A DNA stretch of 41,713 bases from an uncultured Flavonifractor sp. (lineage in GTDB: Bacteria > Bacillota > Clostridia > Oscillospirales > Oscillospiraceae): the NCBI GenBank assembly GCA_947649225.1, contig CANSQX010000008.1, forward strand, positions 1 to 41,713, written 5' to 3'. Each line of letters starts with the position of its first letter. Position 1 is the first letter of the stretch. Position numbers and translations under genes: made by a program. The notes beneath the pieces were generated by a model that did no database searches, was not told the origin of the DNA, and saw nothing but the letters and a program-made list of their open reading frames with translations. Shown piece after piece: positions 7,590 to 15,551 of the stretch.

Positions 7590-8732
7590 TTAAGCCAGCG
7601 TCTTATGCCAGCCGCACACATGGGTGGCGCCCTGCCGGACCACGGTGAGGAAGGACTCCAGCCGCAGCCGGGTCTCCTCCTCCGGCAGCGTGGTATCCCG
7701 CTCGAAAAATAGATAGGGGATATTTCGCTCCCGCAACAGCTTCCATACCGCGTAGTTGTCCGTTCCGTGCAGGTGGCAGTAGATCTGCTTGGCGATGATG
7801 ACGCCATCGGCGCTGAAGTCCTCATAGAGCTCAAAGATATGCTGGGGCCGCCGGCGCCAGTTGTTGTCCTTGATGGGATTGTGTGGGCGGCCCAGATAGC
7901 GCAGGGCAAGCGCCATCAGCCGGTCCTTCTGCGGAAGCACGTTGTTCCAGAAATAGGAACTTCCTGTGTCCAGCTCATCCACCACAACGTTGGCCCCCAG
8001 GGACTCTGCCATCTCCTCCAGCGCCGCATCGGAGGTTTCGCTGCCAATGAGCATCAGCCGGATACAATCCCTATGAGGCGTCCGCTGCTCCAGCTCCTCC
8101 AGGAACCGCTCCAGAATCTCGTTCATCTCCGCCTTGTCCATCACCTGATCGGCCAAAATCAGGTGCATCATCTCAGAGCCCAGAATAACCGGCTCCTGGG
8201 CCCGGCGCAGCTCGTAGATCTGCCTCAGCAGCAGCCGGTTTTTATTATACACTTCAATGGCCCAATCCAGATCGGCGTCCGTGACAGTCCGGCCCGTCCA
8301 CGCCTCCAATTTCTCCTGGAACACCTGGAGCTCCGAGCGCAGGACGGTTTTGGAGGTGGGGGCGTCGGTATAGTCCGGCAGGAATAAGTAGTGATTCCAA
8401 AATTCCGGGCGGCTGCGCAGGGTGGACTCAAAGGCGTGGTACATCCACTGGCAGCCCTCCACCGTCACCATACCGTCGAGGTAGTCGTAGCGGCCCTTCA
8501 AAAACTGGTTCAGAATATCCCGTGCCGGATAGCAGGCCGCGTACATCCATTTTTCGGAGCGGTCGTCCGGCTCGTGCCGGGCCAGCAGGCGGACGGGCAG
8601 GATGCCCGCGGCGTAGGCCAGCTCCTCTGGGAAATAGGGCTCGTACCAGCCCAGCACCTTCCCGCCCGTGCGGGCTTTCCATGACTGCGCATAGGCGTGG
8701 CGGTTCTCCACAAGCTGTTTGAATTGATCCAT
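7590..8732 (-). CDS. Benzoyl-CoA reductase subunit C / BzdN-like (2-hydroxyacyl-CoA dehydratase D family)
   Basis: 380 residues from the ATG at 8732, picked because AGGAGGG lies six bases upstream; the frame extends a little further without a better site. Length agrees with BcrC/BadD/BzdN (~380). Visible family features: EPYFPEELAYAAGILPVR near residue 31, the AACYPARDI cysteine (Cys67), VEGCQWM (Cys94), and a C-terminal FFERD region with a late Cys-Gly-Trp. It should pair with a BzdO-like subunit to form the catalytic half of the reductase. It is the only C-type subunit in the window, lying between the two ATPases with 29-33 base gaps. Confidence 0.8.
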   Translation of the reverse strand: MDQFKQLVENRHAYAQSWKARTGGKVLGWYEPYFPEELAYAAGILPVRLLARHEPDDRSEKWMYAACYPARDILNQFLKGRYDYLDGMVTVEGCQWMYHAFESTLRSRPEFWNHYLFLPDYTDAPTSKTVLRSELQVFQEKLEAWTGRTVTDADLDWAIEVYNKNRLLLRQIYELRRAQEPVILGSEMMHLILADQVMDKAEMNEILERFLEELEQRTPHRDCIRLMLIGSETSDAALEEMAESLGANVVVDELDTGSSYFWNNVLPQKDRLMALALRYLGRPHNPIKDNNWRRRPQHIFELYEDFSADGVIIAKQIYCHLHGTDNYAVWKLLRERNIPYLFFERDTTLPEEETRLRLESFLTVVRQGATHVCGWHKTLA

Positions 8733-8761
8733 ATGTCTCCCTCCTATCGTGCGTCCCGCGC

Positions 8762-9643
8762 TCACCCGGCCAGCAAAGCCGCGCCGATGGCCCCGGCCAG
8801 CATAGGATCATACCTGCTCTCCAGTGCGGTCACCTTCAGCTCCCGCTCGATGCGCCTGGTAATCCCGGGGTTTTTGGCCAGGCCGCCGGTGAAGCCCAGG
8901 GCTCCATATACCTGGATGTCCCCCACATCCAAGGGCTGGAGCTTGCCAATCGTACCGAGGATACGCCAGGCGACCGCAAACAGATGGGAGGCATATACCT
9001 CCGCCTCGCTCAGCGGCTCCGCCCGGAACTCCGGCCGTCCGAACAGACCCATGGTCTCGGTGTTTGCAAACGCAAAGCAGGTGGTGCTGACCGGCTCCGG
9101 GTCCGTCTGGACCTCCAGGGACCTGGGGCCGATCTCCGTAATGGGGATCTCCAGCAGCTCACAGAGCCTCTCAATGCTGCGGCCCATGCCGGTGGCGCAT
9201 TTATCGTTCATCATGATGTCCCGCACCCGGTCCCAGTCGAACAGACGGATGGCCTTGCAGGTCTGCCCGCCCAGATCCACCACGGTGTGGACCTCCGGTC
9301 CGAAGAGGAAGCGCCCGCCCTTGGCATGGCATTGCACCTCGTCGATATGCTGGGCAGGAAAGGGTACATTGGCGCTGCCCCAGCCTGTGCGGCCCATGGC
9401 GTGTATGTCCGCCACCGTCATGTCTGTGCCCTCCAGGGCCCGCTCCATCGCCAGCGTGGCGGACCGGTTAAAATCCACGCCGGTGGCCAGGCTCGCATAG
9501 CTGAACAGAGCCCCGTCGCACAGTACCGCCGCCTGCGTACTGGTGGTGCCGGCGTCTATCCCCGCCGTAATCCGGCGGGCCGCCCTCCAATTCATCTCCG
9601 GGGAACGCCATACGCACTCCGGCCATATTCCATACTTGCTCAT
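8762..9643 (-). CDS. BadF/BadG/BcrA/HgdC-family ATPase subunit (second paralogue)
   Basis: About 293 residues from the ATG at 9643; an ATG two codons earlier touches the AGGAGGG site and is less likely, and Met at residue 17 is another option since the domain begins near residue 26. Motifs: GIDAGTTSTQ (28-37), VVDLGGQT (121-128, normally GGQD), MMNDKCATGMGR with Cys149, and STTCFAFAN with Cys189. The two cysteines are the expected cluster ligands. It differs clearly from the 5424-6224 ATPase, so the pair would form a heterodimer as in BcrAD/BzdPQ. Length fits BzdP/BzdQ (~290-300). Confidence 0.8.
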   Translation of the reverse strand: MSKYGIWPECVWRSPEMNWRAARRITAGIDAGTTSTQAAVLCDGALFSYASLATGVDFNRSATLAMERALEGTDMTVADIHAMGRTGWGSANVPFPAQHIDEVQCHAKGGRFLFGPEVHTVVDLGGQTCKAIRLFDWDRVRDIMMNDKCATGMGRSIERLCELLEIPITEIGPRSLEVQTDPEPVSTTCFAFANTETMGLFGRPEFRAEPLSEAEVYASHLFAVAWRILGTIGKLQPLDVGDIQVYGALGFTGGLAKNPGITRRIERELKVTALESRYDPMLAGAIGAALLAG

Positions 9644-9672
9644 TCTCATCCCTCCTGATTCACTTCCTTGGA

Positions 9673-11010
9673 TCAGTCCTCCAGCCGCTCCAGACCCAGA
9701 CTCTCCATCCAGCCATCCAGCCGGTCAAAAAACTGTTTCTCGTCCAGATCGGTGCGGTCGCCGGGCTGGCTTCCCTCATAGAGCAGCACCTGATAGCCTG
9801 CGTCCCGCAGCCGCATGGCCTGTTCCTTTCGCGTCATGGTACAGCCTACGCCGCAGCGCCACAGACCCAATAGGGCCCCGTCCGCCTGCATCATACCGGC
9901 AAACTCCACAATCTTGTCTGGGTAGAGATATTCGTCAATTTTAAAGGTATAGGGGTAGCGCGCATCTGGACCAAAGCTATAGCGCACAATGTCCTCCCGT
10001 GTCGCCAGCGGCGTGTCCGCCGGGTAGGGCGCCGTCCCCTTAGGCTCCAATTCCCAGTTGCCGGAGATCGTCCCGTCTTCCCGGCGCTGGAGGCCGCCGC
10101 TCATCATGTGGGAATACTGGGATCCTAAACATACAGCCCCGAACTTCTCCAGATACCGGTAGTATTTCAGCATGTGCCAGGAGGGCGGATGGGCTTCGAT
10201 CCAACGGAACCGCTCGTTGCCCACAGCGGCGATTTGATTGTCCGCCCGCCACTTCACCTCGTCCCGCACCAGCTTCCAGAAGGCAATGGTGTCGTCCGGG
10301 TTCACCTTGGTCAGCCCGCCGATGGTATAGACCGAGTACAGGTCCTTGACGGAGAGTGGGGTCGGGATAGTCTGTGCCATCAGAACAGAGATCTCCTGGG
10401 CATAGGCCCGGACCACGCTGACTGTATCCAACTGGCGGATGTACTCCTCTTCATCCAGAGGCTGGCCGAAGATACGCTCGATGTCGTTGACTACCTTTAA
10501 CTGGCACCAGGTCTTATGCTCCAGCATGGGCTCATCCCGCCGGGCGTCCCGAGGCCCGAAATAGATGCACTGATCCGCCATCCACTGGGGCATTGCCTCG
10601 AAATCCCGGCATTGCTGGCCCCGCTTTCCGTGGGAATCGCAGACGCAGGGGAACGGCACCACAAACCTCCGGTAGGGAAACGGGGTTCCGTCGTCCTGAC
10701 AGCCCAAAAACTGTCCGCCCCAGCAATTATTATGATAACCGCAGATCTCCCGGCCCCAGCCGCGGATCTCGCAGGCCAAACGGCTTTTCCGGGCAAACGG
10801 CGGGTTTTTATGGCTGATCATGGCGCCGGCCGGATTATCCTCAATGACAGTGATGGCGGGAAAGGCCGCCGACCAGTCGGCAAACCCCGTGTTGCCCTGC
10901 CCCACCACCTTATCCTGTTTCTCAATGGATTTCTGCCAGTCCGCACGGAGCTCCTTCGCTTTCGCCCAAAACTCCAGCGGTCTTGTTTTCCAGCGTTGTC
11001 CCTGACTCAA
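9673..11010 (-). CDS. Benzoyl-CoA reductase subunit B / BzdO-like, copy 2
   Basis: 445 residues and strongly similar to the 6237-7556 product throughout, with the same cysteine pattern (CGYHNNCWG, FPCVCDSHGKRGQQC, WRCGVGC). Differences concentrate in residues ~190-215 and ~300-345, where substrate-contacting loops could lie. Start is TTG at 11010, supported by AAGGAGG nine bases upstream and by alignment with copy 1. It is the first reductase gene after the hairpin at 11052-11092. Whether it shares the single C-type subunit with copy 1 or replaces it is unknown. Confidence 0.8.
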   Translation of the reverse strand: MSQGQRWKTRPLEFWAKAKELRADWQKSIEKQDKVVGQGNTGFADWSAAFPAITVIEDNPAGAMISHKNPPFARKSRLACEIRGWGREICGYHNNCWGGQFLGCQDDGTPFPYRRFVVPFPCVCDSHGKRGQQCRDFEAMPQWMADQCIYFGPRDARRDEPMLEHKTWCQLKVVNDIERIFGQPLDEEEYIRQLDTVSVVRAYAQEISVLMAQTIPTPLSVKDLYSVYTIGGLTKVNPDDTIAFWKLVRDEVKWRADNQIAAVGNERFRWIEAHPPSWHMLKYYRYLEKFGAVCLGSQYSHMMSGGLQRREDGTISGNWELEPKGTAPYPADTPLATREDIVRYSFGPDARYPYTFKIDEYLYPDKIVEFAGMMQADGALLGLWRCGVGCTMTRKEQAMRLRDAGYQVLLYEGSQPGDRTDLDEKQFFDRLDGWMESLGLERLED

Positions 11011-11051
11011 AGAATGGCCTCCTTCCTATGCAGCTTCTCCCAATACGGCTT

Positions 11052-11092
11052 AAAAAAGGGGCGGGCGGAGCCATGGCTGCCCCGCCCGCCCC
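11052..11092 (-). terminator. Strong hairpin with U-run between TRAP and reductase genes (possible attenuator)
   Basis: On the minus strand GGGGCGGGCGG (11092-11082) pairs with CCGCCCGCCCC (11068-11058), with an inner AGCC-GGCT stem, followed by six T (11057-11052). This is a textbook intrinsic terminator. It lies after dctP and 41 bases before the next gene, so downstream genes need read-through or their own promoter. Confidence 0.75.
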
Positions 11093-11113
11093 ACGGGGCT
11101 GCATCCATTTTTG

Positions 11114-12226
11114 TTAATCTGCCGTCCACTCCCAGCCGTTGTATTTGTAGACGATTTTCAGAATGGCCAGGCCCTCTTTGGAATTGCCCGCGATCAGGTT
11201 GTCAAACAGGGGCTTCAGGGGCTCGGTAAAGGCCCCGGTCTCCTCGTCGTTGAGCTCGGCGATGGTGACGCCGGATCCGGCCACAATCTCCTTATAGGGC
11301 TCATACTCTAGCTCCACCAGGCGCTCATAGGTCTTCTTCTCGATGCCGTCAAAGCCCTTGAGAATGGCCTGCTGCTGGTTTTCACTCAAGCTGTTCCAGA
11401 CATCCATACTCATAAAGAAGCAGTGGGCAGGGTCGTACATAGAGGTATAGGTGCAATAGTCGATCATCTCATAGAAGCCGAACTCCTTGACCAGCGCGTA
11501 GGCCGAGAAGGCGTAGTCCACCGTACCGCGGTCCAATGCAGTCGCCAGATCACCGATGCCGATGACTGTAGAGGCGCCGCCCCAGATCTTCACCGCATCG
11601 CTCTGGTTATTGCCGGAGGTCCGGATCAGCAGGCCGGAGCAGTCGGCGGGGGTTAAGACCTGCTTGCCGTTTCCAAACAGGCAGCTAAAGGCGGTGTAGT
11701 CGGAGGCCAAAAACTTCAGGTTATGCTTGGCAAACAGGGCCTCCAGCGGCTCCTGGAGCTCCTCGCAGAACTGGAGCCACTCCTCCTCGTCACCGGCGAA
11801 ATAGCCGGGGATGCACAGTGCGGACAGCTCCGGAATCACGCCGGTCATATACGTGTAGACGCCGGGGCCAACCTGGGTGATATTGTTGACCACGCTGTCC
11901 ATCATATTGCTGTCGTCACAGAGGGTTGCGTCATAGGCCTGTTCAAGAATGACGGTGCCGCCGCTGCTTTCATAGATCTCATCGGCCACCTCCTGCCAAA
12001 TGACGGCCTTATTGTTGGTGGAGGAAAAGGCGTGGCCCATAATCAGGGTGACGGGCTCCTCGGCGGGCGTTGCGGCTCCGCCGCCGGGGGCGTCCTGCTG
12101 GGCGGGCGGCGCGCTGGACTGCTGGCCGCCGGCGGGTGCGCCGCCTCCGCTGCAGCCGGCCAGAAGGGCGGCGCAGAGAACGAGTGCGAGGGCGAGACAG
12201 AGCATACCTTGCGATCTTTTCTTCAT
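11114..12226 (-). CDS. TRAP transporter substrate-binding lipoprotein, DctP family
   Basis: 370 residues from the ATG at 12226, chosen because the next residues form a lipoprotein signal: MKKR, a hydrophobic stretch, then LLAGC with the lipidated Cys25. A Gly/Ala/Pro/Gln-rich linker (26-55) leads into the DctP fold (LIMGHAFSSTNNKAV onward; later IRTSGNNQSDAVKIWGG, which contains the Arg that binds the substrate carboxylate in this family). It captures a carboxylate outside the membrane and hands it to the QM permease encoded just upstream. TRAP systems of this family commonly carry aromatic or C4 acids; the ligand here is not determined. Confidence 0.88.
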   Translation of the reverse strand: MKKRSQGMLCLALALVLCAALLAGCSGGGAPAGGQQSSAPPAQQDAPGGGAATPAEEPVTLIMGHAFSSTNNKAVIWQEVADEIYESSGGTVILEQAYDATLCDDSNMMDSVVNNITQVGPGVYTYMTGVIPELSALCIPGYFAGDEEEWLQFCEELQEPLEALFAKHNLKFLASDYTAFSCLFGNGKQVLTPADCSGLLIRTSGNNQSDAVKIWGGASTVIGIGDLATALDRGTVDYAFSAYALVKEFGFYEMIDYCTYTSMYDPAHCFFMSMDVWNSLSENQQQAILKGFDGIEKKTYERLVELEYEPYKEIVAGSGVTIAELNDEETGAFTEPLKPLFDNLIAGNSKEGLAILKIVYKYNGWEWTAD

Positions 12227-12275
12227 GACTTCCTTACCATCCTTTCTATACTTGTGCGCCTGCGGCATCCGCCGG

Positions 12276-13655
12276 CTACATATGGTTGGGGACGAACATG
12301 ACAATCTGCGGGAAAACAGTCATCAGCGCCAGGGCGAGGAGGAGCACCAGAATATACGGGATACACCCCTTCATGATATATTTGAATTCCACATCGGTGT
12401 TGGCCTTTAGGACAAACAGGTTTAGGCCGACCGGAGGAGAGATCATGCCGATCTCGGTGGCGACCACGGACACAATGCCCAGCCAGATGGGATCGAACCC
12501 CACCGACACCACTGCGTCAAACAGGAAGGGGATCGTCAGCATTACCATGCTGCCGGGATCCATCAGGCAGCCCAGCACCAGCCACATGATGTACAGCATG
12601 ATGAGCAGTACATATTTGTTGACGTTGGCGCCAATGATGAACTGGGTGAGATACGACGGGATTTTCAAATAGGTAAGGACAAAGCTCAGGCTCAGACCCG
12701 CGATGGTGAGGAAGATGATCATGGTGCTGTTGCGGGCAGCCGAGCGCAGGGTGGCCAGAAAGTTCTCTTTTCTCAGACGGCGCTGGGCCAGAACAATGAC
12801 AAACGCACCCACAGCGCCCAAGGCGGCTGACTCCACAGCCGTGCAGATGCCGGAATACATTGTTCCCAGCAGCACCACGATCAGGATCAAAGCCGGAAGC
12901 ACCCGCACAAACAGTTTTTTTCCGCCGCCCGCCTCATTTTCCTCCGGAAGGGGTTTGAGCAGCGCCTCGGCATCCAGCTCATAGTCGTCCGGGCGGTATC
13001 GCTTGCTGGCCAAAAACTCCGGAGTGATGATGCCGCCCACCGCCGGGTTGAGGCGGACACGGACATAGATAAACAGGATAAACAGGAGCGAGATAAACAG
13101 TCCGGGCACCAGTCCGGCCATCAGCAGCTTGACGATGGAGGTCTCGGTCAGGATGCCATAGCCCACCAGGGTCAGGCTGGGGGGAATCATAATACCGAGA
13201 GTTCCGGCCCCCGCCACCGTGCCCACGGCAAAGTCCTTGCGGTACTTCCGCTTGGTCATGGCAGAAATGGAGATCCGTCCCATGGCCGCCGCTGTGGCGG
13301 GCGAGGAGCCGCAGAGAGCCGCGAAGATGGTGCAGGCCAGGGTGGTCGCCATGGCGAGGCCGCCCCGGATCTTGCCTACCGCCAGGTTCATCGCCTTGTA
13401 AATATCATCGGCCACCCCGCCGCGCGCTAAAAATTCTGCCATCAGGATGAACATGGGGGGAATCAGCTGGTTCATGTTGGTGGCCTGGGCAAAGGACAGG
13501 GTGCTGAAATAGACCATGAGGTCATTTCTGAAGAAGAGCAGCATCGCGACCACCGATGTGCAGCCCAGGGCCGCAAACACCGGACAGCCCATCAGGATAA
13601 AGAGGATCAACGCGGCGATGATGACAACGAGCTGGATAATATAGGCAGTTTCCAT
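12276..13655 (-). CDS. TRAP transporter large permease, DctM family
   Basis: 459 residues, highly hydrophobic with about 12 predicted membrane segments. Family features are GLVPGLFISLLF, the conserved GAGTLGIMIPPSLTLV loop and the C-terminal EIGMISPPVGLNLFVLK motif, both hallmarks of DctM. This subunit catalyses sodium-driven uptake together with DctQ. It lies 15 bases downstream of dctQ and 49 bases upstream of dctP. The Q-M-P order and tight spacing indicate one transcript. Confidence 0.9.
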   Translation of the reverse strand: METAYIIQLVVIIAALILFILMGCPVFAALGCTSVVAMLLFFRNDLMVYFSTLSFAQATNMNQLIPPMFILMAEFLARGGVADDIYKAMNLAVGKIRGGLAMATTLACTIFAALCGSSPATAAAMGRISISAMTKRKYRKDFAVGTVAGAGTLGIMIPPSLTLVGYGILTETSIVKLLMAGLVPGLFISLLFILFIYVRVRLNPAVGGIITPEFLASKRYRPDDYELDAEALLKPLPEENEAGGGKKLFVRVLPALILIVVLLGTMYSGICTAVESAALGAVGAFVIVLAQRRLRKENFLATLRSAARNSTMIIFLTIAGLSLSFVLTYLKIPSYLTQFIIGANVNKYVLLIMLYIMWLVLGCLMDPGSMVMLTIPFLFDAVVSVGFDPIWLGIVSVVATEIGMISPPVGLNLFVLKANTDVEFKYIMKGCIPYILVLLLALALMTVFPQIVMFVPNHM

Positions 13656-13670
13656 ATCCGCACCTCCCCA

Positions 13671-14192
13671 CTACTGCAAATACCGGCTCTTATGGTCCCG
13701 GGCCCAGCAGTCCAGAATCATAAAGAGCAGGGTTATCAGCATCAAAATACAGCCTATAATCATCGGCGTATAGAGCACGCTGATGGGAATCACCGGCGCG
13801 GTAACGGTCTTCTGACTGCCGGCGATAGCCCGCATCAAAAGCTGCCACGCGCCCCGGGCAATGACAAAGATGAACACTGCTGCCAACAGATAGCCGATGC
13901 TGGTCAGGACCCGGCGCAGTATCTGCCGCCCAGAGCGATCGGTCTTGTCGGCGGCCATCAGCACCATGTCTACCGCCACATGCCCGCCCTCCTGAAAGGC
14001 ATAGGGAGAAGCAAAGAACACAATATAGAGCAGGATATACTGGGAGACCGTCAGCGTCCAACTGGTGGGGCTGTGCAGGAAATACCGGAGTATCGCCTCC
14101 AGCAGGGATAGTACGGCGATCACCAGGGTCAGCACACCCGATGCCAGTCCAAGTGTATTGACACATTTGTTCCAAAACTTCGGATATTTCAT
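13671..14192 (-). CDS. TRAP transporter small permease, DctQ family
   Basis: 173 residues with four hydrophobic segments (about residues 12-35, 45-65, 90-115 and 135-160) and the family element SWTLTVSQYILLYIVFFASPYAF. It is the first gene of the long minus-strand operon. Ribosome site AAAGAGGGGGAAAG precedes the ATG at 14192. The promoter lies near 14296-14325. Confidence 0.85.
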   Translation of the reverse strand: MKYPKFWNKCVNTLGLASGVLTLVIAVLSLLEAILRYFLHSPTSWTLTVSQYILLYIVFFASPYAFQEGGHVAVDMVLMAADKTDRSGRQILRRVLTSIGYLLAAVFIFVIARGAWQLLMRAIAGSQKTVTAPVIPISVLYTPMIIGCILMLITLLFMILDCWARDHKSRYLQ

Positions 14193-14295
14193 ATCTTTCC
14201 CCCTCTTTTGTTTGAGTTTTACCCAGATTCGAAAAGGCGTTCCCTCCCCCCCGTATCATACCCGGTTCCGTCTTGGGCCTTGCTGTTCCAACTTC

Positions 14296-14325
14296 ATCTT
14301 ACCCTATCTCTTCTTAATTCTTCAA
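14296..14325 (-). promoter_or_regulatory. Promoter of the TRAP/reductase operon
   Basis: Minus strand -35 TTGAAG (14325-14320), 18-base spacer, -10 TAAGAT (14301-14296). Predicted start near 14289 leaves a leader of about 96 bases before dctQ. The LysR-type box at 14337-14366 lies at about -48 to -77 from this start, the usual place for an activator. Confidence 0.5.
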
Positions 14326-14336
14326 CTAGCAATCCA

Positions 14337-14366
14337 GCATAGTTGTATGCATTTTCTGCATAGTTG
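14337..14366. promoter_or_regulatory. Candidate LysR-type operator
   Basis: GCATAGTTGTATGC (14337-14350) is an interrupted palindrome GCATA-N4-TATGC. A second GCATAGTTG follows at 14358-14366, 21 bases (two helical turns) on. It sits between the divergent dctQ and LysR genes, so it is the natural target of the LysR product. Confidence 0.5.
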
Positions 14367-14430
14367 CGCCTGAGGAAACGCAATCTCTTTTTGTACAATT
14401 TCACGATTCCACAAAAAGCAAAACTAAAAC

Positions 14431-14459
14431 TTGCACAAATTCCGGCCGCATGATATAGT
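14431..14459 (+). promoter_or_regulatory. Promoter of the LysR gene
   Basis: TTGCAC (14431-14436), exact 17-base spacer, TATAGT (14454-14459). It faces the LysR start at 14558 with a leader of about 90 bases. Confidence 0.5.
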
Positions 14460-14557
14460 CTTTTGTAGCGATTTGCTTTTTATGAAAACGGAAGCAACCG
14501 CTATGCCAAAGCGTTTGCGATCCTTCACATTATGGAAGCAGCCAGAGGATTTCAGCC

Positions 14558-15481
14558 ATGGATATACAAGGAATTATCTGTTTTCTGGAGCTTGCCAAGA
14601 CCCTGAGCTTCACCAAAGCCGCCGAGCGGCTTTTCATGTCCCAATCCGCCGTAAGCCGCAAAATCCAGGCGCTGGAGGCCGATCTTCACATGAGCCTGGT
14701 CGAGCGCACGCCTAAAACCGTGTCCCTTACCACGGCGGGCAGGGTTATGGCCGAGGGCCTTAGCCAGATGGCGGACGAGTATCATGCCCTCTACCTGCGC
14801 GCGCAGAATATGAGCTGCGGCTTCAGCGGGGAACTGCATATCGGCGTCATGCCGGAATTCATGCTGGATGTCTTTCCGCTTATGCTCAACGAATTTGAGC
14901 GGCACCATCCCGACATCTATCTCTCCCTGAGCAACGAGCCCATGGATAAGCTCCGCGCCAAGCTGATGGACGGCAGCCTGGATTTTGTGGTGGGAGGCAG
15001 GCTGGACCTGGATCTCCAGTATGTGCCCAACATTCAGACCATCCGGATCGGGCGGCGCCGGCTGGGTATCGCGCTCTCCAGCGTCCACCCCTTAGCCGGC
15101 GCGGGCCACCCCCTCTCTCTCAGCGACTTCAAGGACGACATCTTTGTCACCCTGCCCGACGACGTAGCCCCGGCCCGGAAAAACCTCTACATCCGCTGCG
15201 CCAACGCGGGATTTGTCCCTAAGGTCAAAACGGCGGCCGACCTCTCCACCATCCTGCTCTGGGTAGAGACCGGACGCTGCGTCTGTATTCTTTACCAGAA
15301 CAGCTCCCTGCTGGGCAATCCCCGGATCAAATTCGCGGAGATGGAAAATCCCGTACCCGACTGTATGGAGGACCTGGTGCCCACCCATGCGGAGATCCTA
15401 TGGAACGGCAGCGTAACGCATAACCCCTGCAAACCGGTCTTTGCTCAGTATATCACGCAATACCATTGGCCCCTGGAGTAG
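14558..15481 (+). CDS. LysR-family transcriptional regulator
   Basis: 307 residues, normal for the family. N-terminal winged HTH: FLELAKTLSFTKAAERLF-MSQSAVSRKIQALE (residues 9-41), followed by the linker helix and a substrate-binding domain starting near residue 90 (GELHIGVMPEF). It is divergent from the TRAP operon with a 365-base shared region containing two promoters and the GCATA-N4-TATGC box. By the usual LysR logic it activates the operon on sensing the imported acid or its CoA ester. Start at 14558 has AGAGGA nine bases upstream. Confidence 0.88.
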   Translation: MDIQGIICFLELAKTLSFTKAAERLFMSQSAVSRKIQALEADLHMSLVERTPKTVSLTTAGRVMAEGLSQMADEYHALYLRAQNMSCGFSGELHIGVMPEFMLDVFPLMLNEFERHHPDIYLSLSNEPMDKLRAKLMDGSLDFVVGGRLDLDLQYVPNIQTIRIGRRRLGIALSSVHPLAGAGHPLSLSDFKDDIFVTLPDDVAPARKNLYIRCANAGFVPKVKTAADLSTILLWVETGRCVCILYQNSSLLGNPRIKFAEMENPVPDCMEDLVPTHAEILWNGSVTHNPCKPVFAQYITQYHWPLE

Positions 15482-15505
15482 CGCTCCGAGCCGGGATTCA
15501 TGAAA

Positions 15506-15537
15506 AAAACCGCACTGGACATGTCCAGTGCGGTTTT
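15506..15537. terminator. Bidirectional terminator between convergent LysR and AraC genes
   Basis: A perfect 32-base palindrome: AAAACCGCACTGGACA followed by its exact reverse complement, ending in TTTT on both strands. It lies between the stops of the two convergent regulator genes. Confidence 0.85.
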
Positions 15538-15551
15538 CCGCTGTTCCCACG

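Noticed and set aside
5424..11010. Reading the cluster simply as a 2-hydroxyacyl-CoA dehydratase
   Set aside because: Not excluded, but two distinct ATPases and subunit lengths favour the benzoyl-CoA reductase type; kept as the main alternative in the entries.
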